A DNA stretch of 64,000 bases from Enterococcus alishanensis (GTDB taxonomy: Bacteria; Bacillota; Bacilli; Lactobacillales; Enterococcaceae). Numbering within the stretch: the stretch's first letter is position 1; each line of letters opens with the position of its first letter. Positions 35,459 to 44,225 of this stretch are shown one piece after another. The DNA is taken from the NCBI RefSeq assembly GCF_019218635.1, contig NZ_JAHUZB010000003.1:419729-483728 (forward strand), given 5' to 3'. The notes below the pieces were generated by a model. It saw nothing but the letters and a program-made list of their open reading frames with translations. It had not been told where the DNA came from and did not search any database. Position numbers and translations under genes: made by a program.

Positions 35459-37196
35459 AATTGGCTTATTCCAAGCGTTAAAAAACGATCAATGGGTCAA
35501 ACCTTTCTTTAAGCAATATAAAAAATCGTTATTGTTAGCTATTTTGTTAGGCTTTATTACGTTTTTCTGTGCCGGTGCATTGATGTTTAACTCAGGCTAC
35601 TTGATTAGTCGAGCAGCTTCATTGCCAGAAAATATTTTAATGATCTATATTCCGATCGTATTAACTAGAGCATTTGGGATCGGCCGACCAGTTTTTCGTT
35701 ATGTAGAAAGGTTGGTCAGCCATAATTGGGTGTTGAAAATGACTTCAAACTTACGAGTTAAGTTGTATGACACTCTGGAAAAGGATGCTGTCTTTTTTAA
35801 ACAACAGTATAAAACCGGCGATATCTTAGGATTATTATCTGAGGATATCAATCATATTCAAAATTTATATTTGAGAACCATTTTCCCAACAATTATTGCT
35901 TGGTTATTATATGCCTTTATCATCATTGGTTTAGGGTTCTTTTCACTGTTCTTTGCTTTAGCAATGTTATTAATGCTAGCGGTAGTTGTCTTCTTATTAC
36001 CGTTAATTTCTGTGTTGGTCAATGGCAAACGACAAGAACAGCAAAAACAAATGAAAAATAGCTTATATAATGATTTAACTGATAATATTTTAGGGGTATC
36101 AGATTGGATCTTTGCCCAACGTAATGATGAATACGTTGCAAGTCACGAGACCTCAGAGAAGGCCTTAAGAGAAGTTAATCAAGCGCTACAAGATCATCAG
36201 CGCAAGCGTAACTTTTTATTGCAAATGTTTTTTGCTGTCATCACTATTGTATTATTGGTGTGGACTAGCCGCCATTTCCCTGGACACTTTGGCGGGGCAG
36301 CTAACTGGATTGCTGCTTTTGTTTTATCTGTTTTCCCTTTAATTGATGCCTTTGCACCGCTACCAGCAGCAGCGCAAGAAACCAATATTTATCAGGATTC
36401 AATTGTAAACTTAAATGCTTTACCACAATCAGAAACAACACCAGATTATACGGCTGAACTAAATGGCCCATTTCAATTGGACATTAACCATGTTTCCTTT
36501 AAATATCCTGATGGTCATCAACAGGTTTTAGCTGATATCAATTTCCAGTTACAACCAAAGGAAAAAATAGCCATTTTAGGACGAAGTGGTTCTGGAAAAA
36601 GCACTTTGGCCAGTTTAATTAGAGGTGATCTAACTCCTGAAAATGGTGAAATCACATTAAATCAGGTTCAAACTTCTCAATTAGGTGATCAAATTAGCCG
36701 CTATATCGGAGTTATTCATCAAAACCCATACTTGTTTCATACTACAATTATTAACAATATCCGAATCGGTCGCGAATCAGCAACAGAAGCAGAGGTTTGG
36801 CAAGTCATTGAGAAGGTTGGCTTATTGGAGCTAGTAAAAAATCTACCAGATGGTTTAGATACTTTAGTTGATGAAGCTGGCCTACGTTTTTCTGGTGGCG
36901 AACGACAACGTTTCGCATTAGCCCGAATATTATTACACGAAGTTCCGATTATTTTGTTAGATGAGCCAACAGTGGGGCTGGATCCCATTACTGAACAATC
37001 TCTACTAAACACTTTTTTCGAAGTATTGTCTGACAAAACAATCATTTGGATTACTCATCACTTGCAAGGTATTGATCTAATGGATCAAGTCATTTTTATA
37101 GAAGATGGGAAATTAACCATGCAAGGTAGTCCCGAAAATTTAGCGCAAAACAATCAGCACTATCAAGAGTTACAAAGAATAGATCGCGGCTTATAA
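35451..37196 (+). CDS. cydC: ABC exporter half CydC (cytochrome bd assembly)
   Basis: 581 aa. The same layout as its neighbour: membrane domain with RAFGIGRPVFRYVERLVSH, then NBD with Walker A GRSGSGKST, signature FSGGERQR and Walker B IILLDEP, H-loop ITHHL. The RAFGIGRPxxRYxERLxSH segment is typical of CydC. It overlaps cydD by 8 bp, so both halves are made together. A terminator ends the operon. Confidence 0.93.
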   Translation: MNKIGLFQALKNDQWVKPFFKQYKKSLLLAILLGFITFFCAGALMFNSGYLISRAASLPENILMIYIPIVLTRAFGIGRPVFRYVERLVSHNWVLKMTSNLRVKLYDTLEKDAVFFKQQYKTGDILGLLSEDINHIQNLYLRTIFPTIIAWLLYAFIIIGLGFFSLFFALAMLLMLAVVVFLLPLISVLVNGKRQEQQKQMKNSLYNDLTDNILGVSDWIFAQRNDEYVASHETSEKALREVNQALQDHQRKRNFLLQMFFAVITIVLLVWTSRHFPGHFGGAANWIAAFVLSVFPLIDAFAPLPAAAQETNIYQDSIVNLNALPQSETTPDYTAELNGPFQLDINHVSFKYPDGHQQVLADINFQLQPKEKIAILGRSGSGKSTLASLIRGDLTPENGEITLNQVQTSQLGDQISRYIGVIHQNPYLFHTTIINNIRIGRESATEAEVWQVIEKVGLLELVKNLPDGLDTLVDEAGLRFSGGERQRFALARILLHEVPIILLDEPTVGLDPITEQSLLNTFFEVLSDKTIIWITHHLQGIDLMDQVIFIEDGKLTMQGSPENLAQNNQHYQELQRIDRGL

Positions 37197-37210
37197 AATA
37201 AATTAGACCC

Positions 37211-37253
37211 TCCGGTTAGATCTTATTTAGATGAGATTTAACCGGATTTTTTT
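37211..37253 (+). terminator. Terminator of the cyd operon
   Basis: A 13-bp stem with one wobble pair (TCCGGTTAGATCT with AGATTTAACCGGA), 10-nt loop, then seven T. Confidence 0.9.
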
Positions 37254-37344
37254 ATCAAGTCAGAATATTACCTAAAAAATAATCATTGTACTACTATATT
37301 TTATGTATCTAGTGTTTTTATATGAGATATAAGATAAAAAAATT

Positions 37345-37393
37345 CTCTATCAAAAAGTTCTATTTTATGGAAATTTTTGATAGAGGTTTTTTT
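37345..37393 (+). ncRNA. Orphan terminator hairpin, possible small RNA 3' end
   Basis: In the 362-bp gap after cydC, a perfect 12-bp stem (CTCTATCAAAAA and complement) with a 17-nt loop is followed by G and seven T. The cyd terminator already lies 100 bp upstream, so this is a second terminator with no gene in front of it. TATATT at about 37298 could be a -10, with only a weak -35. A transcript of roughly 90 nt would result. The remainder of the gap (37394-37615) is AT-rich promoter-like sequence. Confidence 0.4.
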
Positions 37394-37615
37394 CTAATAA
37401 ATGGCATAGCAATAGTTTTGCTCAATCACTTTTTTACATTGATAGGTAATTTATGAAAAAGATTTTCAATCCTATAACAGTAGCCTTAATATCATTTCGA
37501 TGTTATGTATACTGTTATTTTAAAAGCAAATAAATATCAAAAACTAGTTTCTAGTTGTAATTTAATTATAGAAACAGAGATAAATTAGCTTTTTAAAGGA
37601 AATGAGGTCTTTATA

Positions 37616-38410
37616 ATGATTAAAAAAACAGGATTTAAAAAATTACTAATTGGTTTAACAATGATTAGCGCAACAGCCGTGGCAGTTCCCGTGGTTTTTC
37701 CTGATGTTGCCGCAAAAACGCTTGATACAGTAACAAGTACATTTAATTCTTCTGATGAAACAGAAAATACATCTCAAGAAAAAGCAGATAAAAAGCAAAC
37801 ATCCGCGTCTTCAAAAGAAAATAAACAAGTAAAAGAAAGTTCTGAAGCTGCTACATCAGCTACTAGTGAAACAAATCAAAGTCAAGAAGCAACAGTTGCT
37901 CCAGAAGAAGCCGATACAGTAGCTGCTGTTGAAACACCAGTTGTTGAAGAAACCATACCGCAGGAGGTGGAGCCCACTCCGATAGCAACACAACCAACTT
38001 TACAAGCCAATCAATTAAATATCAATGGCACCTTTATCAGTTATGCTAATGCAGGCCAGGGTAGTGGACAAGCAGTTATTGATGGAAATTCAAATATGGC
38101 AGCAACTTGGGGTGGAGCAGCCGTTCAATCTGGCTCCGATGGTTTAAACACTCACTTTATCGGTCATAATCCAGGTATCTTTAATGTGTTATTCAGTTTA
38201 ACTGGTGGTTCAGTTATCCAAGTATCAGATAGCAATAACCAGGTAACAAATTACACAGTCACTGGCATTACACAAGTAGACGATTACGCAGTAAGTGCTG
38301 ATGGTACAGATTACTACGATCAAATGATTGGTACCGGGGGTGGTGAAAGAATTACATTACAAACTTGTATAAATGATAGTACAAACTTAATTGTTTTTGC
38401 CCAAGCATAA
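37616..38410 (+). CDS. Secreted/anchored sortase-like protein lacking the catalytic Arg
   Basis: 264 aa. A signal or anchor helix (residues 8-29) is followed by a Ser/Thr/Glu-rich low-complexity linker (about 40-130) and a C-terminal sortase-like beta domain. His184 (FIGHNPG) and Cys251 (TLQTC) fit the sortase catalytic His and Cys; the strand after the Cys reads NLIVFA, so the position normally held by the catalytic Arg is Asn257. It may be an inactive or altered transpeptidase, or may use another residue. Wall-facing by topology. RBS AAAGGAAATGAGG. Confidence 0.7.
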   Translation: MIKKTGFKKLLIGLTMISATAVAVPVVFPDVAAKTLDTVTSTFNSSDETENTSQEKADKKQTSASSKENKQVKESSEAATSATSETNQSQEATVAPEEADTVAAVETPVVEETIPQEVEPTPIATQPTLQANQLNINGTFISYANAGQGSGQAVIDGNSNMAATWGGAAVQSGSDGLNTHFIGHNPGIFNVLFSLTGGSVIQVSDSNNQVTNYTVTGITQVDDYAVSADGTDYYDQMIGTGGGERITLQTCINDSTNLIVFAQA

Positions 38411-38414
38411 CAAA

Positions 38415-38457
38415 CCTTGAAGCAGTCAAATAAATGATTGCTTCAAGGCTTTTTTTA
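38415..38457 (+). terminator. Terminator after the sortase-like gene
   Basis: A 14-bp stem with one G-U pair (CCTTGAAGCAGTCA with TGATTGCTTCAAGG), 6-nt loop, then C and eight T. Confidence 0.9.
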
Positions 38458-40017
38458 TTTAGTTGTAAAAACGAAACGAGGTGAGAGGCTAGAAAAAAGG
38501 TGGATAATTTCCTTATTTAGATCCATTTTTTTAATAGTTTCAATTGCATGACGATTTTGCATTTTTAAAATACCAGCAAAAATATTGTAACGATCATTTG
38601 TGGATATGAAGTTATCAACAATTATGAGGTTTCCATTTTGATAGTCTGACAGTGGATTGTTACTAATTACGAGGTCATAATTTTGAAAGGATGAGACGTC
38701 TATTCGCTCACTAAAAATAACTGAACCTTTAAAAATGGTAGATTGCACCTGGTTACCGTATTCAAGTTGTAATAGACTTTCTAACATCTCTGCATGCTTC
38801 GTTCCTAGGTCACTTACGATTAAAATAGATATTTTTGTCCGCAAATGATTCAAAATAACCGGTAATCGCGACCATTCTTTCATCAGTAAGCTAAAAATCC
38901 GATAATAATGAATCTTGGCCCAATCAGTAGTTTCTTTCTTATCAAATTCTTTCAAATAATTTGCGACTAAGCTGGCAAAAACCGGGTAAACCCGCTGACT
39001 TTCCCGTGAAAAACGTTTAAATTTATCAAATAAAATAATTCGGTCGAAAGGATAATATAAGTAGACAACATACCAATAAAGTAATTCTTGTAAAATTTTT
39101 TGATGATCTATTAAAGATATCTCTGCATCAATAAAGGTACTGATTGCTTGAAGAAAGTCTTCAAATTTTTCGGTTGTTTTGTTCATTTGTTCTAAATTAT
39201 CCCAATGATAAAAAGCAGATAGTGCAGTATGGCTCACTTCTTTATACCAAGAAGATGTGATTTTAATTCCACTACCTTTAAAAATTTCTTTCAGTGGAAT
39301 AAATTCATCATTTATAATACTTTCGTACAGATCATCATCAGACAAAAGTTCTTCATCCGAAATAGTAAAGTTTTGTTGAGCTCTTAATAAGCTAATCACA
39401 ATTAAATAGGCATTATCTTGTTTTTCCATATCATTCAACCGAAACCCTAAAGAATTCGCAATCTTTGTGATAATTTTTGATAATGCGACTTGGTTTAGAT
39501 CAAAAGGCCAGTGGAGATATCCATAAGCTTCGCTAAAATATTCCTGATAAAAGAACCGAACCCACTGCTCTTTTTTTGCTGTCACGTAAAATGGATTACG
39601 ATGAAGTCGTAGCCCGTAATTCTTTAAAAAAATATCAATTTTGGCTACCATTCGATAGAAACTTGCTTCACTCAAGAAAAAGTATTTACACCAAAAACTA
39701 GCATCTTCATTTGGCTGATACAAGAGCTGTTCAATCATTTGAAATTCCTTGCTTTCAGCAAAAATTATGTTATAAATGTTTGCCATCTTATTCGTTGAAA
39801 CATTACTCAACCTTAAACCTAGTGTTTTCGAGAAATCAATTTTGACATATGTACCCCAAAAATCATTGATATAGTCGATATCTGACATCAATGTTTTGGT
39901 AGAGCAACTAACAACAACTCTAGCTTCTTTAACAGATAGCCAATCATCTAGACGATCTAAAATTTCTACCAAGCGCATCCGACGATAATTTGAACTCCCA
40001 ATTAACTCTCTTTTCAT
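38455..40017 (-). CDS. Mga-like transcriptional regulator
   Basis: 520 aa. Two N-terminal helix-turn-helix segments (about residues 8-65, SVKEARVVVSCSTKTLMSDIDYIN, and 110-160) are followed by a long helical PRD-like region and a C-terminal EIIB-like alpha/beta domain (ISILIVSDLGTKHAEML near residue 405, DLVISNNPL near 455). This is the layout of Mga/AtxA-type regulators, which in pathogens control surface proteins and respond to sugar phosphotransfer. It is convergent with the sortase-like gene. Upstream lies a 900-bp non-coding tract with a transposase relic. Confidence 0.8.
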   Translation of the reverse strand: MKRELIGSSNYRRMRLVEILDRLDDWLSVKEARVVVSCSTKTLMSDIDYINDFWGTYVKIDFSKTLGLRLSNVSTNKMANIYNIIFAESKEFQMIEQLLYQPNEDASFWCKYFFLSEASFYRMVAKIDIFLKNYGLRLHRNPFYVTAKKEQWVRFFYQEYFSEAYGYLHWPFDLNQVALSKIITKIANSLGFRLNDMEKQDNAYLIVISLLRAQQNFTISDEELLSDDDLYESIINDEFIPLKEIFKGSGIKITSSWYKEVSHTALSAFYHWDNLEQMNKTTEKFEDFLQAISTFIDAEISLIDHQKILQELLYWYVVYLYYPFDRIILFDKFKRFSRESQRVYPVFASLVANYLKEFDKKETTDWAKIHYYRIFSLLMKEWSRLPVILNHLRTKISILIVSDLGTKHAEMLESLLQLEYGNQVQSTIFKGSVIFSERIDVSSFQNYDLVISNNPLSDYQNGNLIIVDNFISTNDRYNIFAGILKMQNRHAIETIKKMDLNKEIIHLFSSLSPRFVFTTK

Positions 40018-40213
40018 AAAAAATCCTCCTATTAAGAGAAACTTCCCCTTTTAATCATATAACGGAGGTTTATAAATGACCAAAATTGTTGCTCATTTTT
40101 TTATATGTAATAAAAAAATTATTAATTGTAATTTTAAAAAAATATAACGGTAATATTTGAAGTGAAGGGTTATAAAAATAGGCGAAGACAAATACTATCA
40201 AGTCAACATTTAG

Positions 40214-40553
40214 ATTAAACGCAGCGATCATGTAAAATCTATTACTTTTGATCGTAGCAGAGAATTCGTAAACGAGAGATTCATTAGTCGTTTACTAGGC
40301 TAAAGTTTATTTTTCACATGCATACGCACCACAAGAATGTGGTACAAATGAAAATACTAATAGATTCATTCGAGTTTATTTGCCTAAGAAACAGACTTTT
40401 GAGAAGCAAACTCAAGAAGATATGCTTTTTATTGCTGAGGAATTAAACACTAGACCTAAAAAAATTCATAGCTTTGCTTTAGAACTTGTAAAGAGTTATA
40501 TGAACAAGAGAAATGTCTTTCTGGTTAAAATGTATGATTGTCCACGAAGGTGA
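40214..40553 (+). pseudogene. IS30-family transposase relic
   Basis: Two frames, separated by a shift near 40290-40315, together resemble the C-terminal half of an IS30-type DDE transposase. The first contains DHVKSITFDRSREFVNE, where the second catalytic Asp lies, and ends at an in-frame TAA. The second contains HAYAPQECGTNENTNRFIR, whose Glu in NEN is the third catalytic residue, and continues to TGA 40551-40553. No N-terminal half is present. It is a dead remnant. Confidence 0.8.
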
Positions 40554-40566
40554 TTAAAATTTAGTT

Positions 40567-40679
40567 CAGTTGTTGCACTTTATAAAAAGATATTCGCTTT
40601 TTTACTACTTAGTTTACATAACATGTATTATACAAAGCTACATTAAATTGGCGAATGTTAGGAGTAAGTGCAACATCTG
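40567..40679. repeat. 113-bp inverted-repeat element (IS end or MITE-like)
   Basis: CAGTTGTTGCACTT at 40567-40580 and AAGTGCAACATCTG at 40666-40679 are inverted copies matching at 13 of 14 bases. A second inner pair, ATTCGC and GCGAAT, lies inside. It begins 14 bp after the stop of the IS30 relic, and TTGCACTT-type ends are common in IS30-like elements of lactic acid bacteria. It may be a small non-autonomous element or the two ends of a collapsed insertion. Confidence 0.55.
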
Positions 40680-40919
40680 GTTGCTATTGCATAACTATCC
40701 TTCATAATTAGCTCTTAATATCTTTTTATTTTGAAAAGAAGTTTAAATAAAAAAATAATTTATCATCTACGCGCAGCTAGCGTATTATAATTTAGCATCT
40801 ATTATTGAATTATGACTTAGAAAATCCACTAGTCTAAATATTTTTTTCATTAATCGTGATAAAGATATCTGACAATGATTTCCATCAAATATCTTTATAC
40901 AAAAATCTAAGGCATCATT
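40680..40919. other. AT-rich gap with one hairpin, no gene seen
   Basis: No ORF is credible here. ATAAAGATAT and ATATCTTTAT (about 40858-40899) form a 10-bp stem with a long loop close to the 3' end of the minus-strand oxidoreductase gene; no T run follows on the minus strand, so it is at best a weak terminator or mRNA-end structure. Confidence 0.4.
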
Positions 40920-41870
40920 CTATGGCTCTAAAAGAATTTTACCGACACTTTTTCCTGATTCCAAAAATTCATGGGCTTCTTTACCATTAGATAAAGAAAA
41001 AATAGTTGGTTCACTAATATTTATCGTACCCTCTCTAAAATACTTGAAAAGTCTATCACTTCTTTCACTGCGTTCCTTATAGCTAGTCAAATAATCCCAA
41101 AGATCTCCGGTTAATATGCTTTTTGATTGAGAAAGTAATTCAACAAAATCAATTTTAGGAGGATTGCCTCCAGCCATTCCAAAGAAAACTACTTTTCCTC
41201 TATGTTTAACTAAGTCAATACTATCCAGTAGTGTAATCCCAACTCCATCATATACGGTATCAAAATACGATAAGTAATCTTCTTGCCAATCTGAATTTCT
41301 TAAAAAAACCCTTTTTGCACCTTGCTCTAAAGCCATCTGTTGTTTTTCTTTTGAAGAAGTAATCCCATATACATTAAGACCATCGGCTGTTAACATTTGA
41401 GCTAAAATTTGCCCCACCCCACCACTTATCCCATGCACAAAAACATTACTACTTTCAAGTCCATTCCCTAAATCATGAGCTAAAAAATCAGCAGTCAAGC
41501 CTTGTAAGCCAATACTTGCTACTAATTTTGAATCCATATTACTAGGTAGTTTTATGGCATTTTCTTTTGGAACAGCCACTAATTCGGCGTTTGAAAAAGG
41601 AACATCCACAAAAAAGACTTTATCACCAATATTATACTCACTAACAGCAGAGCCAATATCAATGACTGTCCCAACACCTTCGTACCCATTTATATATGGA
41701 GAACGCTCCTCTATGTGATATTCTCCTTTTCTTCTATAAATGTCCGCATAATTCAAACCAATATATTCCATTCCTAATAGTAGTTCACTCCTAGAAACAA
41801 CCGGGTCTGGTAATTCACCATATGTTAAAACATCAGAATTACCGAAATGGTCGAAATATAAAGCTTTCAT
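40920..41870 (-). CDS. Quinone oxidoreductase-type medium-chain dehydrogenase
   Basis: 316 aa MDR-superfamily oxidoreductase. N-terminal MKALYFDHFG, GLNYADIYRRKGEY, GYEGVGTV and the NADPH-binding loop HGISGGVGQILAQM near residue 145 are typical of zeta-crystallin-like quinone reductases. Structural and catalytic zinc ligands of alcohol dehydrogenases are absent, so it is zinc-independent. It sits alone between long non-coding stretches and next to a transposase relic, which suggests acquisition by transfer. Confidence 0.85.
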   Translation of the reverse strand: MKALYFDHFGNSDVLTYGELPDPVVSRSELLLGMEYIGLNYADIYRRKGEYHIEERSPYINGYEGVGTVIDIGSAVSEYNIGDKVFFVDVPFSNAELVAVPKENAIKLPSNMDSKLVASIGLQGLTADFLAHDLGNGLESSNVFVHGISGGVGQILAQMLTADGLNVYGITSSKEKQQMALEQGAKRVFLRNSDWQEDYLSYFDTVYDGVGITLLDSIDLVKHRGKVVFFGMAGGNPPKIDFVELLSQSKSILTGDLWDYLTSYKERSERSDRLFKYFREGTINISEPTIFSLSNGKEAHEFLESGKSVGKILLEP

Positions 41871-42460
41871 AATTAGTTAATCTCCTGTCATTTATATAAT
41901 AACCTCTAAAATACTATCTGGTTAAATTCCAATATATAGTATGGATTGTCACAAATAATTCTATATCATTTACCTCCTATTTAGTTATTTGGATCATATA
42001 CATTTTATGATATAAAATTTAGAATGTTTAGGTACATTATTTCAAACAGAATCATATCATTTTTTAAAAGTTTTTTCTTCTTTTTTTATTTTTCATCTTT
42101 AGATCACGTTTATGTTCATTATTAAAAAAACATCTAAACTGATAAATTACTAAATCAAAGATATAATTTTAAAATTCATTCTCAAATAATTATCAAGGAT
42201 AAGAAACTATCCAATTATTATTAATTCCACTCTAAAGTATTATGTAAACTATCATCGAGATCTAAAAAGCTTTAATAAAAGCTACCAGTAGACACGAAGT
42301 CTTTTAGAAGTCTTTTTATAGAATAGTTATTTCTCTTAATGATCTGACGATGCTGGTTATTCTTCTTGAAATGTAAGGAAATAACTTTACCTGTACTGAA
42401 GTTTTTTAAAAATTAAATAACGACTATTTAAAAGACTTTTTAAATAGGCTCCAGGTAGAC
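41871..42460. other. 590-bp AT-rich non-coding region with a perfect hairpin
   Basis: No credible ORF on either strand. At 42424-42447, CTATTTAAAA and TTTTAAATAG form a perfect 10-bp stem with a GACT loop. A related phrase (GCTACCAGTAGACA at about 42281 and GCTCCAGGTAGACA at about 42448) occurs twice, suggesting a decayed duplication of the sequence next to the downstream terminator. Confidence 0.5.
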
Positions 42461-42497
42461 AAAAAAACTCTCAAAAGCTGTATGCTTTCGAGAGTTT
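42461..42497 (-). terminator. Terminator of the LysM/NlpC wall hydrolase gene
   Basis: On the minus strand, AAACTCTCGAAAGC and GCTTTTGAGAGTTT form a 14-bp stem (one G-U) with a 5-nt loop and T run. Confidence 0.9.
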
Positions 42498-42512
42498 CAC
42501 TTTATTTAATTT

Positions 42513-44015
42513 CTAATAAACTCGTACACCAAAATCAGGTGTATACCATTGTGTATCACCATATTTAACTTCTTGTCCTGGTTGTGGCGCATGGATATAT
42601 CCTGTATCTCCCGTAGAAATAGCTACGTGTGTGGTAGCACCTGGTTGTCCCCAGAAAAGTAAATCGCCTGCTTGTGCATCTGAAACTGCAATTTGAGTCC
42701 CTGATGATTCTTGAGCGACAGTCCAACTACCAATATCTTCACCAGTAACTTGTTGGTAAACATATTGTGTTAATCCTGAGCAATCAAATCCTTGTTCAGG
42801 TGTTCTACCGCCCCAAACATAATCTGTTCCAAGATATTTTTCTGCTTCAGCAACAACCGCTTCACCTCGAGCATTATCCGTTGTAGCTTGACCATTATCC
42901 GTTGGAGTAGTGGCTTCTGGTGTTGTAGTGTTTACTTGTTCATCAGCTACCGTGTTGTTGTTTTCTACTGGTGTATTCTCCTCAACAGGAGCCGTTTCAA
43001 CTGGTGCAGTAACTGTAGGTGATTCAACGACTGGCGTATCAACAACAGGTGCCTCAACATTAGTATTATTGTCAACTACTGGTGTCGTTGGCGCTGGTGT
43101 CGTAACCTCAGGTGTAGCAACTGGTGTATTTGTTGTAGCAGAAGCTGCACTATCTTCACCATTTCCCACGACAACGGTTTGTCCTGTGTAGATATCATTA
43201 TCTTGTAAATTATTCCAAGAAACAAAATCATTCGTACTAATGTTATGCTGATTAGTAATAGACCAAACAGAATCACCAGACTGAACAGTATAGGTTTCTG
43301 GTGCGACTACTGCTTCATTAGTTGGTGCCGGTGTTGTAATTTCTTTAGCTGGTGTATCATAGTTAGTTAAATTATTTTCTTCAATAATTTGAATTAATTC
43401 TTGCGCATAAGTGCTACTTTCACTGAAACGATCTTGTAAGGCTTGAGCTGCTGCTTGGTAATTATCAGCAAAGTGTTTCCAAGTACCGCTGAAGTATTGG
43501 TCGTCGCCATTTTCTTCAGTCGTCTTCATTACTTGAACATAATCAGCAACTGCATCTTCATAAGAATCGTAATCTTTCAATTCCTTTTGTTCTGTTAAGC
43601 CAGTTGCTAAGTTTGTTTTTGGTAGGATAGCAGAATTACCTTCATACTGTCCTTCCAAACCAAAGACGTTAAAATAAGGTCCTTTGGCGAACTCGTTTTG
43701 TCCCCAGTTGCTTTCTAAAATTGCTTGTGCTAGCATAACCGATGCATATAAATCATTTTTTTCAGCTTCTGGCTCGATCATTCCAGCCAAACTGCTGATA
43801 TATGATTGTTTATCAACGCTAGAATTTGCTGTCGATGCATCACTATTAGTTTCCGCATCTGCTTGACTCGCATTCATTAATGGTGCAACAACAGAAGCAG
43901 CAACTAGTGCCGTTCCTAATAATGCAGTACTTTTTTTCAAATATAAATAATTATTGGTTTGACGACGTCTTTGTTGACGTAGTTGACTTCTACTTACCCT
44001 TGTATCCATATCCAT
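42513..44015 (-). CDS. Secreted wall hydrolase: glucosaminidase, LysM, NlpC/P60
   Basis: 500 aa. An extended signal peptide (about residues 1-55, rich in Arg/Gln before the hydrophobic core) precedes a glucosaminidase domain (AQAILESNWGQNEF with the catalytic Glu), one LysM domain (YTVQSGDSVWSITNQHN...WNNL), a Thr/Pro/Val-rich linker of about 120 residues and a C-terminal NlpC/P60 domain (FDCSGLTQYVYQ, THVAIS). It binds and cuts peptidoglycan. The NlpC domain is a close relative of the one at 18.8-20.7 kb but the catalytic domains are in reverse order. Start ATG 44015 behind GGAG; the ATG at 44051 lacks an RBS. Confidence 0.88.
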   Translation of the reverse strand: MDMDTRVSRSQLRQQRRRQTNNYLYLKKSTALLGTALVAASVVAPLMNASQADAETNSDASTANSSVDKQSYISSLAGMIEPEAEKNDLYASVMLAQAILESNWGQNEFAKGPYFNVFGLEGQYEGNSAILPKTNLATGLTEQKELKDYDSYEDAVADYVQVMKTTEENGDDQYFSGTWKHFADNYQAAAQALQDRFSESSTYAQELIQIIEENNLTNYDTPAKEITTPAPTNEAVVAPETYTVQSGDSVWSITNQHNISTNDFVSWNNLQDNDIYTGQTVVVGNGEDSAASATTNTPVATPEVTTPAPTTPVVDNNTNVEAPVVDTPVVESPTVTAPVETAPVEENTPVENNNTVADEQVNTTTPEATTPTDNGQATTDNARGEAVVAEAEKYLGTDYVWGGRTPEQGFDCSGLTQYVYQQVTGEDIGSWTVAQESSGTQIAVSDAQAGDLLFWGQPGATTHVAISTGDTGYIHAPQPGQEVKYGDTQWYTPDFGVRVY

Positions 44016-44225
44016 ATTTTCACTCCAATCTATTTTTACAAAAACTGACAATCCGCACTCACAAGAAATATTTTAACGATCTTTAAAAATAATAAAATTC
44101 GTTATATTAATTCTCGCAAATTTTTATTAGTATTGCAACCATTTCGGTACGTTAAAAATGACTAATTAGTTTTTTAAAAGTGCGATTGTGGCTTTAAAAG
44201 TAAAAATCACTATAAGGAGCATAGC

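Noticed and set aside
42792..43191. Plus-strand frames rich in Thr, Val and Ser opposite the wall hydrolase linker
   Set aside because: They are the complement of the repetitive Thr/Pro/Val linker codons of the minus-strand gene.
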